In this document: positions 56,789 to 64,000 of the stretch, piece by piece | How the letters are laid out: each line of letters begins with the position of its first letter | How positions within the stretch are numbered: position 1 is the first letter of the stretch | NCBI RefSeq assembly: GCF_900078685.2 | Contig: NZ_LT546166.1 | Span: 2,138,287-2,202,286 of the forward strand | DNA from: Mycolicibacter icosiumassiliensis | Lineage (GTDB): Bacteria; Actinomycetota; Actinomycetes; Mycobacteriales; Mycobacteriaceae | DNA: 64,000 bases | Direction of reading: 5' to 3' | Translations under genes and position numbers: made by a program | The notes under the pieces: model-generated | The model's database searches: none | What the model was told of the DNA's origin: nothing | Seen by the model: the letters and a program-made list of their open reading frames with translations, nothing else

Positions 56789-57634
56789 ATGCCCGAACTC
56801 CCCGAGGTCGAGGTGGTTCGGCGTGGCCTGAACGAGCACCTGGTCGGACGCACGATCACCGGGGTGCGGGTGCACCATCCGCGGGCGGTGCGCCGGCACG
56901 AGGCCGGCCCCGCCGACCTGACCGGCCGGCTGCTGGGCGCCCGGATCACCGGTACCGACCGGCGGGGCAAATACCTGTGGCTGCTGCTGAGCGGGCCCGC
57001 GGCCGACGAGGCGCTGGTGGTGCACCTGGGGATGAGCGGTCAGATGCTGCTGGGGGAGTTGCCCGACACCAGGCACCTGCGGATCGCCGCCGTGCTCGAC
57101 GACGCTACCAAGGTCAGCTTCGTCGACCAGCGGACTTTCGGCGGATGGCAGCTCACCGATCTGGTCGCCGTGGATGGCAGCGTGCTGCCGGTGCCGGTCG
57201 CTCACCTGGCGCGCGACCCGCTGGACCCGCGCTTTGATGCCGAATCGGTGGTCGAAGTGCTGCGGCGCAAGCATTCCGAGATCAAACGCCAGCTGCTCGA
57301 CCAGACCATGGTGTCGGGTATCGGAAACATCTACGCCGACGAAGCGCTGTGGCGGGCCGGGATTCGCGGCACCCGAATGGCCGACGGGCTGTCCCGGCGG
57401 CGGCTTCGGGCGCTGCTGAGTGCCGCAGCAGAGGTGATGAACGACGCACTGGCCGCCGGGGGCACCTCGTTCGATTCGCTCTACGTCAACGTCAACGGTG
57501 AATCCGGCTACTTCAGCCGGTCACTGGACGCCTACGGCCGTGAAGACGAGCCGTGCCGGCGTTGTGGGACGCCGATCCGCCGGGCGAAGTTCATGAACCG
57601 ATCGTCGTACTTCTGCCCGAATTGCCAACGCTGA
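56789..57634 (+). CDS. mutM: Formamidopyrimidine-DNA glycosylase
   Basis: 281 aa; removes 8-oxoguanine. The N-terminal catalytic Pro-Glu in [14 protein letters not shown], helix-two-turn-helix [17 protein letters not shown], and the zinc finger [20 protein letters not shown] with a second CPNC pair. Overall normal length. Co-directional with rnc, three bases apart (Rv2924c equivalent). Confidence 0.96.
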   Translation: MPELPEVEVVRRGLNEHLVGRTITGVRVHHPRAVRRHEAGPADLTGRLLGARITGTDRRGKYLWLLLSGPAADEALVVHLGMSGQMLLGELPDTRHLRIAAVLDDATKVSFVDQRTFGGWQLTDLVAVDGSVLPVPVAHLARDPLDPRFDAESVVEVLRRKHSEIKRQLLDQTMVSGIGNIYADEALWRAGIRGTRMADGLSRRRLRALLSAAAEVMNDALAAGGTSFDSLYVNVNGESGYFSRSLDAYGREDEPCRRCGTPIRRAKFMNRSSYFCPNCQR

Positions 57635-57748
57635 CTTTAGTTCTCATTCGGCGAGTGCGCGTTTGCACGCCAACACGCCGGAAAAATCGTGGCATTCTGC
57701 GCACGCTCGCGCCGTAGCGGGCCACACGCCGCGGCGACCAGCCTTCGA

Positions 57749-58522
57749 TTACTCGAAGATGTCGTGGTACACCCGGCCCGGTGGCAGATCCGGATCGACG
57801 AACCACTCCCGGCCGAGCATCAGTCCGGCCACCTGTGGGGGAAGCCGCATCAGCACCGCGAACAGGCGTGCCGCGGCGGCACTGGCACCGATCTGAGAGC
57901 GGTGCGCGGCGAAGGCGTCCCGCTTCTGCCGGGCAAACCGAAACACGTTGATTTGGTGCGTGATGCTCGACTCCGGTGCGTACGCGGTGCGCACCACCTC
58001 TCGCTCGTAAGGCGCCGGCAGGTGCAGTAAACGAGCGCCACACGCGACCCGGGTCAACATCTCCCGGGGCATCGTCGCTTCGAGCACGCGCGGCGTCGCC
58101 GCCATCTGCGCAGCCCGCTTACCGACATGATGAACCCGCACGTGATCACGGTGGCCGTAGCCGCCGTTGGGCTGGTAGCTCAGGAGCAGGTCCGCGTCTT
58201 CGTCACGCAAGATGACTGCCAGTCGCTGCGCCGCCTCCTCGATGTCGGCGCGGGCGAACCTGACCCGCCCCGGTGGGTCGGGATAGAACTCCGCCCCGAA
58301 GCCGCTGTCGGCATAGCCCAGACATTCGACTCGGTGTGCGCCGAGGGCCGTTGCACTCGCGTGCAATTCGCCCAGCCGATCGCCGTCGCCGTCATTGACG
58401 CGTCCATCGGTTGCCACCACCACGACGACGCGATGCCCCTCAGCGGCCGCCCGCGCCAGAGTTCCCCCGGTCAGAATCGCCTCGTCGTCGGGATGGGCGT
58501 GAAATGCGACCACCGTCGCCAT
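57749..58522 (-). CDS. PIG-L family (LmbE-like) deacetylase
   Basis: 257 aa. Zinc site AHPDDEAILTGGTL at residues 9-22 and HRDHVRVHHVG about residue 131; the fold is that of MshB/Mca-type GlcNAc-derivative deacetylases. The substrate cannot be told; shorter than MshB. ATG 58520-58522. It lies convergent with mutM; the normal mycobacterial neighbours resume at 61328. Confidence 0.88.
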   Translation of the reverse strand: MATVVAFHAHPDDEAILTGGTLARAAAEGHRVVVVVATDGRVNDGDGDRLGELHASATALGAHRVECLGYADSGFGAEFYPDPPGRVRFARADIEEAAQRLAVILRDEDADLLLSYQPNGGYGHRDHVRVHHVGKRAAQMAATPRVLEATMPREMLTRVACGARLLHLPAPYEREVVRTAYAPESSITHQINVFRFARQKRDAFAAHRSQIGASAAAARLFAVLMRLPPQVAGLMLGREWFVDPDLPPGRVYHDIFE

Positions 58523-58633
58523 AGCAGCCCAGTATGCCCGCGTCGGCCGGCTGTGTCAGCGCCGCAGCTGTGCGGCGCGCCGTCGAACATCCTCGCCGGC
58601 CTTGGTCAGCGATCCGCAGTGGAGCACCTACGG

Positions 58634-58870
58634 TCAGGCTGCGGTGTGACCGCCGTGGTCAAGTTTCTCCGCGATCCAGACCTTGATGAGCGATTGCCGG
58701 GTTACTCCGAGCCGGGTCGCTTCGCGGTCAAGTTCGGCGATCATCCAGACCGGAAAGTCGACGTTGACGCGCCGGTGTTCCTCCCCGGGCCGTCGGGCTC
58801 GGGCGGTATCGAGGGCAGCAGCCATGTCCTGGCCGTCGTCGAACTGTTCGTCGAACTCGTTAGCTTTCAT
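58634..58870 (-). CDS. brnA: BrnA-type antitoxin
   Basis: 78 aa. An acidic head (MKANEFDEQFDDGQDMAAAL) and a ribbon-helix-helix-like part RRVNVDFPVWMIAELDREA followed by LGVTRQSLIKVWIAEKL. Antitoxin and autorepressor of BrnT. The toxin gene comes first and overlaps its start by 11 bp, the usual order for brnTA. Confidence 0.88.
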   Translation of the reverse strand: MKANEFDEQFDDGQDMAAALDTARARRPGEEHRRVNVDFPVWMIAELDREATRLGVTRQSLIKVWIAEKLDHGGHTAA

Positions 58871-59123
58871 AAATCTCTGCCTCCCCTTCGCGTGAGCGGC
58901 GTACCGAAATGATTCGAACGTGATCGTCTCGGTAGGTCACTACCGCTGACCAGCATCGACCGTCGATCTCGCCGATCACCATCCACCTCGGCTCATCCGT
59001 AGTGCGTGCTGGCACCTCGATGCGGCGCGGATCCGACCAAATGGACTGTGCGGCATCGAAGTCGATGCCATGCTTGGCAAAGTTTGTCGCGCTCTTGGCG
59101 GGGTCAAACTCGAAGTCAAGCAT
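58860..59123 (-). CDS. brnT: BrnT-type ribonuclease toxin
   Basis: 87 aa: FEFDPAKSATNFAKHGIDF, WSDPRRIEVPA, RWMVIGEIDGRCWSAVVTYR and ISVRRSREGEAEIYES are all typical of BrnT. RelE-fold RNase that blocks translation. ATG 59121-59123. A perfect -10 TATAAT (59132-59137, minus strand) lies eight bases upstream, so the mRNA is likely leaderless or nearly so. Confidence 0.92.
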   Translation of the reverse strand: MLDFEFDPAKSATNFAKHGIDFDAAQSIWSDPRRIEVPARTTDEPRWMVIGEIDGRCWSAVVTYRDDHVRIISVRRSREGEAEIYES

Positions 59124-59131
59124 GTGTAGAA

Positions 59132-59137
59132 ATTATA
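59132..59137 (-). promoter_or_regulatory. -10 element of brnTA
   Basis: TATAAT on the minus strand, eight bases upstream of the brnT ATG, in an AT-rich patch with two GGTAT direct repeats (minus strand, 59135-59151), plausible BrnA binding sites. Confidence 0.55.
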
Positions 59138-59253
59138 CCTTAAACATACCGATTCCGCGCAGCTCTAGCCGACTCCTGGCAGCGAATGCAGGTGGATTAA
59201 CGACTTGTCAGTTTCGCCGGTCCGCTGTCGCCGAACGCGCAGATTCCGTCGCC

Positions 59254-60357
59254 TCAGCCGCGCATGGGATCGAGGAGGATCAGCAGCCGAACGAGTTCGG
59301 CCTGGCGATGGATCCCGGTCTTGTCGAAGATATGCCGTAGGTGGGTCTTCACTGTGGTCAGCGATACCGACAACTCCTCGGCGATCGGAGTCAGCCCTTC
59401 GCCTCGCATCGCCAAGAGGGCAACCTGCGCTTCGGCTTTCGTCAGCCCGTACAGGCGCCGTAGCAGTATCGCGGGTGGTTCCGGCTGTCGTTCGGGGTCG
59501 ACGATGATGATCATGGCTCGTCGGCAGTAGAGCGTCGCAACGGAATTCGCTTCGACCGGCAGAACATGAACGATGTAGGGTCGTCGCCCGGAAGGCCGAG
59601 CACACAGGAACGACCCGCCCCAGATGTCCGGGCCGTCGGGCTTGGACAGTCGGGCGATGCTGTGCTCCAACTCGGTGTCGGCGTGCGACGACTCGGCTGT
59701 GATGCAGCCTCGTTCGATCCGCAAGCCATCGTCGGAGCCCAGAATTCGCTCGGCTGCGCCGTTGGCGTAGACGCACCGCCGTCCTTCGGCGATGACGATC
59801 CCATGACTGACGGCCTCGCTGGCCTCCGCGAGATCACTGTTGCGACGATCGAGATCTTCGAGGCGGTTCTGTACACGGAGCGCTTGTTGCAGATGCGGAA
59901 TGAGACGGTTCACCAACGCCAGATGTTCGAGACTGTCGAAACGCTCTGATTGCTTCACATTCGCGATGGCCAGGCTGGTCATCGCCGTTCCGGACGTGAG
60001 CCGAACGAATAGTCCGTCGTGAAGTCCGTTGGGGCGAGCCCAGTCGATCTGAAATTCACACTTTTGATAGGGCCACATGAGTTCCGCGCCGGTCCGCACC
60101 GCACCCACCGGTCCGGTCTCCACGGCGCGAAGGACATGATCCAGCCGCTCGTAGTGCGCCGCGTAAGTCTGAGCCGCTGACGACGGCATCTGCGCGTGCT
60201 TAAGCGTGCGTGAGGCGCTGTTGGAGAGCACCAGCGACGCGGTATGCGCGGTGAAGGCGCCGGCGATGGCGGCCATGGTGGCATCCCACTCGTCGGGCAC
60301 CAGCGCCGCGGAGTAAATACGAGAGATCAGTTGTGAGAATTCATCGGTCGTGCTCAT
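59254..60357 (-). CDS. LuxR-family transcriptional regulator
   Basis: About 367 aa. No receiver domain; a long N-terminal sensory region (possibly PAS-like around GIVIAEGRRCVYANGAAERIL) and a C-terminal LuxR HTH: LTKAEAQVALLAMRGEGLT, EELSVSLTTVKTHLRHIFDKT. ATG 60355-60357 (MSTTDEFSQLISRIY) is used; an in-frame start at 60468 would add 37 residues. It is divergent from the small gene at 60564 and the SnoaL-like gene, its probable targets. Confidence 0.83.
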   Translation of the reverse strand: MSTTDEFSQLISRIYSAALVPDEWDATMAAIAGAFTAHTASLVLSNSASRTLKHAQMPSSAAQTYAAHYERLDHVLRAVETGPVGAVRTGAELMWPYQKCEFQIDWARPNGLHDGLFVRLTSGTAMTSLAIANVKQSERFDSLEHLALVNRLIPHLQQALRVQNRLEDLDRRNSDLAEASEAVSHGIVIAEGRRCVYANGAAERILGSDDGLRIERGCITAESSHADTELEHSIARLSKPDGPDIWGGSFLCARPSGRRPYIVHVLPVEANSVATLYCRRAMIIIVDPERQPEPPAILLRRLYGLTKAEAQVALLAMRGEGLTPIAEELSVSLTTVKTHLRHIFDKTGIHRQAELVRLLILLDPMRG

Positions 60358-60563
60358 CGTCGGCCCTGAATCTGTTTGTAGGCCTGGACATTCGGCATGC
60401 TCCCGGTTGCGAAGGGATGGGAAGACACCTGTCTTCTTGCCGCAAAAGTTTACGCGGATCTCATCCATTGGGATGACGCAATTTTGCGACGTCGGTGCTT
60501 GCCTAAGGAATGCCTTGCCGGTGATTCACCCCGAACCACCGCAGTCGTGAGGAGGCAACGGTC

Positions 60564-60806
60564 ATGGCGCAATTGGTCATCAAGCACTGGGCGCCGCTAC
60601 CTCTGCAGGCCGGCGAACTTCGCGATGTCTTGGGCGACGCCGCACATCACCTGCGACGGCGTACTCATCGGCTGGTTGCCACCGCATTGGCCGTCGCCGA
60701 ACACGTCCACGGCAGGCGGCGAATCGAACCGGTGGGCCGTTATCTGCGACGTGAATCGCCCTATCTGGAAACCGCGCGGATGGCGCGTGAGATGTACCGG
60801 CTCTGA
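60564..60806 (+). CDS. Small hypothetical protein
   Basis: 80 aa, basic, His/Arg-rich and probably helical (ELRDVLGDAAHHLRRRTHRL, TALAVAEHVHG). GAGGAGG lies before ATG 60564, a strong ribosome site supporting reality. No family recognised. Probably co-transcribed with the SnoaL-like gene 51 bp downstream. Confidence 0.65.
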   Translation: MAQLVIKHWAPLPLQAGELRDVLGDAAHHLRRRTHRLVATALAVAEHVHGRRRIEPVGRYLRRESPYLETARMAREMYRL

Positions 60807-60857
60807 TACGTGAAAGCGGGCCGGGCACAGGAGAATACCTACGAGAGGAACCGACAG

Positions 60858-61250
60858 ATGTCCGAGCAGAACATCACGCTGGTGCGCAATGGCTACCAGG
60901 CGTTCGCCACCGGCGACAGCGAAACCCTGATGGCGCTCTACGATGACGACATCGAATGGGTGCAGCCCGGCGAGAGTGCGATCAGCGGAACCTACCGCGG
61001 CAAAGCGGAGCTCATGGAATTCCTGATGCAGTTGGGGCGGAAATCGCCGACCGTCACTCCGCAGCGCTTCCTCGCCGACGGTGAGACCGTCGTCGTACTC
61101 AGCGAGGCGGCGATCGGCGGCGAACGGGGCCACAGCGCCGAGGTCTACACCCTGCGTAACGGCAAGACAGTGCGGGTGCAGGTGTACGGCGACACGGCCA
61201 TGATGGAGCGCCAGTACGGCAGAAAGCCTGCTGCGGCGGTCGCCGACTGA
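60858..61250 (+). CDS. SnoaL-like (NTF2-fold) protein
   Basis: 130 aa. SnoaL-like pattern: LVRNGYQAFATGDSETLMAL, YDDDIEWVQPGES, ISGTYRGKAELMEFL. Such proteins are small polyketide-cyclase-like or isomerase-like enzymes; the substrate is unknown. ATG 60858 follows GAGAGGA; an upstream in-frame start (60810) is unlikely. Confidence 0.85.
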   Translation: MSEQNITLVRNGYQAFATGDSETLMALYDDDIEWVQPGESAISGTYRGKAELMEFLMQLGRKSPTVTPQRFLADGETVVVLSEAAIGGERGHSAEVYTLRNGKTVRVQVYGDTAMMERQYGRKPAAAVAD

Positions 61251-61327
61251 CCTAGCTGGGATCGCAAGCGCGGCGGAGCAGAGCGCATGTTCGGTGCCGT
61301 CACGGCAACAGCTGCCAAGATGTCCCC

Positions 61328-61756
61328 ATGACCGAATTATGGGTGGAACGAACCGGAACCCGCCGCTATACCGGACGCAGTTCGAGGGGCGCGCAGGTGC
61401 TGGTCGGCAGTGAAGACGTCGCCGGCGTCTTCACCCCCGGGGAACTGCTGAAGATCGCGCTGGCCGCATGCAGCGGAATGTCCAGTGACGCCCCGCTGGC
61501 CCGTCGGCTCGGCGACGACTACCAGGCCACCATCGAGGTCTCCGGTGTCGCCGATCGGGAGCAGGAGCGCTATCCGCTGCTGGAAGAGGTCCTGAAGCTG
61601 GACCTGACGAGGCTAGACCCGGGTTTGGATGAAGCGGACCGGGAGCGGCTGCTGACCGTCGTGCACCGCGCCGTCGACCAGGTCTGCACGGTAGGTCGCA
61701 CCCTGAAATCCGGTACCGAGGTGCGCTTCGAGATTGACTCCGGTGACCGCGCCTGA
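61328..61756 (+). CDS. OsmC-family protein
   Basis: 142 aa. OsmC fold with both reactive cysteines: LAACSGMSSD (about residue 48) and DQVCTVGRTL (about 115). Family members are thiol peroxidases for organic hydroperoxides. Directly before acyP and smc, the order found in mycobacteria (Rv2923c equivalent). Its 3' end overlaps acyP by 14 bp. Confidence 0.9.
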   Translation: MTELWVERTGTRRYTGRSSRGAQVLVGSEDVAGVFTPGELLKIALAACSGMSSDAPLARRLGDDYQATIEVSGVADREQERYPLLEEVLKLDLTRLDPGLDEADRERLLTVVHRAVDQVCTVGRTLKSGTEVRFEIDSGDRA

Positions 61757-62024
61757 CGTCCGCCTGTCCGCCTGGGTGCACGGCCACGTCCAGGGCGTCG
61801 GGTTTCGGTGGTGGACGCGTTCGCGGGCACTCGAGCTGGGTCTGACGGGCTACGCCGCCAACCGACCGGGCGGCCGGGTACACGTCGTCGCTCAGGGCCC
61901 CCGCGCGAACTGCCAACGACTGCTGGAGCTGCTGCAGGGAGGCACCACACCGGGTCGGGTGGACACCGTCGTCGCCGACTGGACGGACGTCGGGGACCCG
62001 ATCGACGGATTCGCCGAACGCTAG
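61743..62024 (+). CDS. acyP: Acylphosphatase
   Basis: 93 aa; hydrolyses acyl phosphates. The signature [13 protein letters not shown] with the catalytic Arg and [12 protein letters not shown] with the catalytic Asn. GTG 61743 gives the family start [14 protein letters not shown]; a TTG three codons earlier (61734) is possible. It overlaps osmC-like and ends 19 bp before smc. Confidence 0.94.
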   Translation: MTAPDVRLSAWVHGHVQGVGFRWWTRSRALELGLTGYAANRPGGRVHVVAQGPRANCQRLLELLQGGTTPGRVDTVVADWTDVGDPIDGFAER

Positions 62025-62043
62025 CCCGGTAGTCTCACACCCC

Positions 62044-64000
62044 GTGCACCTCAAGAGTCTGACGCTGAAGGGCTTCAAGTCCTTCGCCGCGCCGACGACT
62101 CTGCGTTTTGAACCCGGCATCACCGCTGTCGTCGGACCCAATGGTTCGGGCAAATCCAACGTGGTCGACGCGCTGGCCTGGGTGATGGGGGAGCACAGCG
62201 CCAAGACCCTGCGCGGCGGCAAGATGGAAGACGTCATCTTCGCCGGCACCTCCTCGCGCGCGCCGCTCGGGCGCGCCGAGGTCACCGTCACCATCGACAA
62301 CTCCGACAATGCGCTGCCGATCGAGTACGCCGAGGTCTCGATCACCCGGCGGATGTTCCGCGACGGAGCCAGCGAGTACGAGATCAACGGCGCGAGCTGC
62401 CGATTGATGGACGTCCAGGAGCTGCTCAGCGACTCCGGCATTGGCCGTGAGATGCACGTCATCGTCGGACAGGGCCGGCTGGCGCAGATCCTGGAGTCTC
62501 GCCCCGAGGACCGCCGGGCGTTCATCGAAGAGGCCGCCGGGGTGCTCAAGCACCGCAAGCGCAAAGAGAAGGCGGTCCGCAAACTGGACGCGATGGCGGC
62601 CAACCTGGCCCGCCTGACCGACCTGACCACCGAGCTGCGTCGCCAGCTCAAACCGTTGGGCCGCCAGGCCGAAGTCGCACGACGTGCGGCCACCATCCAA
62701 GCGGACCTGCGCGACGCCAAGCTGCGGCTGACCGCCGATGACCTGGTGTCACGGCAGGCCGAGTTCGCCGGAACCACCGACGCCGAGGCGACGCTGCGCC
62801 GCGAACACGACCAGATCACCGAACGCCTCGCGGTGGCTGCCGACGAACTGACCGCCCACGAATCCGCGGTCGCCAGCTTGACCCAGCGCGCCGAGGGCGC
62901 GCAACAGACCTGGTTCTCACTGTCCGCGCTGGCGGAGCGGGTCAGCGCCACGGTGCGCATTGCCAGCGAACGCGCACAGCATCTCGACGACGAGCCGATC
63001 ACCACCGCCGGCGTCGACCCGGACGCACTGGAGGCCGAGGCCGAGCAGGTGGCCGCGGCCGAGCGGCAACTATTGGCCGAACTGTCCGACGCCGGTATCC
63101 GGCTGGAGGCGGCCCGTGCCGAGCTGGCTGAACGAGAGCGCCGCAGCACCGAGGCGGAGAAGGCGCATCTGGCTGCGGTCCGTGCCGAAGCCGACCGGCG
63201 AGAGGGCCTGGCCCGGTTGACCGGTCAGGTGGAGACCATCCGGGCGCGCGTCGAGTCGATCGACAATCACGTCGGGCAGCTGTCGACGCGCATCGAGGAG
63301 GCCGCCGGACGGGCCCAGGCAGCTCAGGCGGAGTTCGAGACGGTTCAGGGCCGGGTCTCCGAGCTCGATCAGGGCGAGGTCGGTCTGGACGAGCACCACG
63401 AGCGGACCGTGACCACCTTGCAGCTGGCAGATGAGCGCGTCGCCGAACTCCAGGCGGCCGAGCGTGCCGCCGAGCGGCAGGTGGCTTCGCTGCGCGCCCG
63501 CATCGAGGCGTTGTCGATGGGCCTGGAACGCCGGGACGGCGCCGCCTGGCTGGCGGCGAACCACAGTGGCGCCGGGCTGTTCGGGTCGATCGCGAAGCTG
63601 GTCAAGGTGCGCTCGGGATACGAGGCGGCGCTGGCCGCGGTGCTCGGGTCCGCAGCCGACGCGCTGGCCGCGGAGAACGCCGGAGCGGCCCGCTCGGCGC
63701 TGCACGCGCTCAAGACCGCCGACGGTGGCCGGGCCGCGATCGTGCTGGGGGACTGGCCGCTGCCCGCCACCGAACAGCGTGCGGTGCTGCCCGACGGAGC
63801 GCTCTGGGCAGTGGAGCTGATCGAGACCCCCGACCGGTTGCGCGGTGCGATGACGGCCATGCTGTCGGCGGTGGCAGTGGTCGACGACCTGCCCAAGGCG
63901 CTGGACCTGGTGGCTGCCCGCCCCGGGGTGCGCGCGGTGACATTAGACGGTGACCTGGTCGGTGCGGGCTGGGTCAGCGGCGGATCGGATCGCAAGCCGT
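62044..64000 (+). CDS. smc: Chromosome segregation protein SMC, N-terminal part (cut by right edge)
   Basis: About 652 codons visible from GTG 62044 ([20 protein letters not shown]). Walker [38 protein letters not shown], a long coiled coil from about residue 165, and the start of the hinge ([39 protein letters not shown]). The C-terminal coil and ATPase half lie beyond the window. It condenses and segregates the chromosome. Confidence 0.96.
   Translation, partial: MHLKSLTLKGFKSFAAPTTLRFEPGITAVVGPNGSGKSNVVDALAWVMGEHSAKTLRGGKMEDVIFAGTSSRAPLGRAEVTVTIDNSDNALPIEYAEVSITRRMFRDGASEYEINGASCRLMDVQELLSDSGIGREMHVIVGQGRLAQILESRPEDRRAFIEEAAGVLKHRKRKEKAVRKLDAMAANLARLTDLTTELRRQLKPLGRQAEVARRAATIQADLRDAKLRLTADDLVSRQAEFAGTTDAEATLRREHDQITERLAVAADELTAHESAVASLTQRAEGAQQTWFSLSALAERVSATVRIASERAQHLDDEPITTAGVDPDALEAEAEQVAAAERQLLAELSDAGIRLEAARAELAERERRSTEAEKAHLAAVRAEADRREGLARLTGQVETIRARVESIDNHVGQLSTRIEEAAGRAQAAQAEFETVQGRVSELDQGEVGLDEHHERTVTTLQLADERVAELQAAERAAERQVASLRARIEALSMGLERRDGAAWLAANHSGAGLFGSIAKLVKVRSGYEAALAAVLGSAADALAAENAGAARSALHALKTADGGRAAIVLGDWPLPATEQRAVLPDGALWAVELIETPDRLRGAMTAMLSAVAVVDDLPKALDLVAARPGVRAVTLDGDLVGAGWVSGGSDRKP

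Noticed and set aside
61431..63149. Minus-strand open frame of about 570 codons, Ser/Arg-rich
   Set aside because: Antisense to osmC-like, acyP and smc; a product of GC skew in coding DNA.

Overview
The window is chromosomal DNA of a mycobacterium (Mycobacteriaceae). The evidence is high GC, a complete set of mycobactin genes (mbt), IrtA/IrtB, two PPE-SVP proteins, an RpfD-like protein, SepIVA and several IdeR iron boxes. The species cannot be decided from sequence reading alone; nothing points to a plasmid or a complete prophage.

Bases 1-21,200 are dominated by iron acquisition. mbtB (left edge, frame broken) and mbtA diverge from one IdeR box; irtA-irtB and mbtK diverge from a second; mbtL-mbtM-mbtN form one overlapping operon under a third; mbtI lies further right with an IdeR box on its start. 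Inserted among them are a VapBC toxin-antitoxin pair, an exported protein divergent from mbtL, an SDR / diiron protein / flavin monooxygenase / MerR-type regulator cassette, a CsoR-family repressor with a perfect operator, and a Rieske-DUF2231 plus hemerythrin pair.

Bases 21,700-45,600 hold sulfur assimilation, twice. Copy 1 (hemW, rpfD, a membrane protein, a Cys-rich leader ORF, sirA, cysH, chelatase) has the gene order I recall for M. tuberculosis Rv2388c-Rv2393. Copy 2 (sirA, cysH, chelatase) lies 15 kb further on, without the Cys leader but with a palindromic operator. Between them lie a LysR regulator split by an IS5-family element, fprA plus a ferredoxin (likely electron donors to SirA), a NarK-type transporter, an IS701-family element, two PPE genes and a thioredoxin reductase. 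After copy 2 comes an IdeR-boxed operon of a possible FhuF-like protein and a CysJ-like diflavin reductase.

Bases 45,600-49,600 are a scarred junk zone: an IS110-family element, a truncated IS110 remnant, a lysozyme (GH25-like) fragment, and a PGRS-type secreted protein and a TetR regulator truncated tail to tail.

Bases 49,600-53,000 carry a probable guanidine/urea-carboxylase operon (two DUF1989 proteins plus a stand-alone carboxyltransferase). From 53,000 to the right edge the window is mostly conserved housekeeping: purU, sepIVA, the DUF177 protein, rnc, mutM, osmC-like, acyP and smc (cut by the edge), interrupted by a PIG-L deacetylase, a BrnT/BrnA toxin-antitoxin pair, a LuxR regulator and two small genes.
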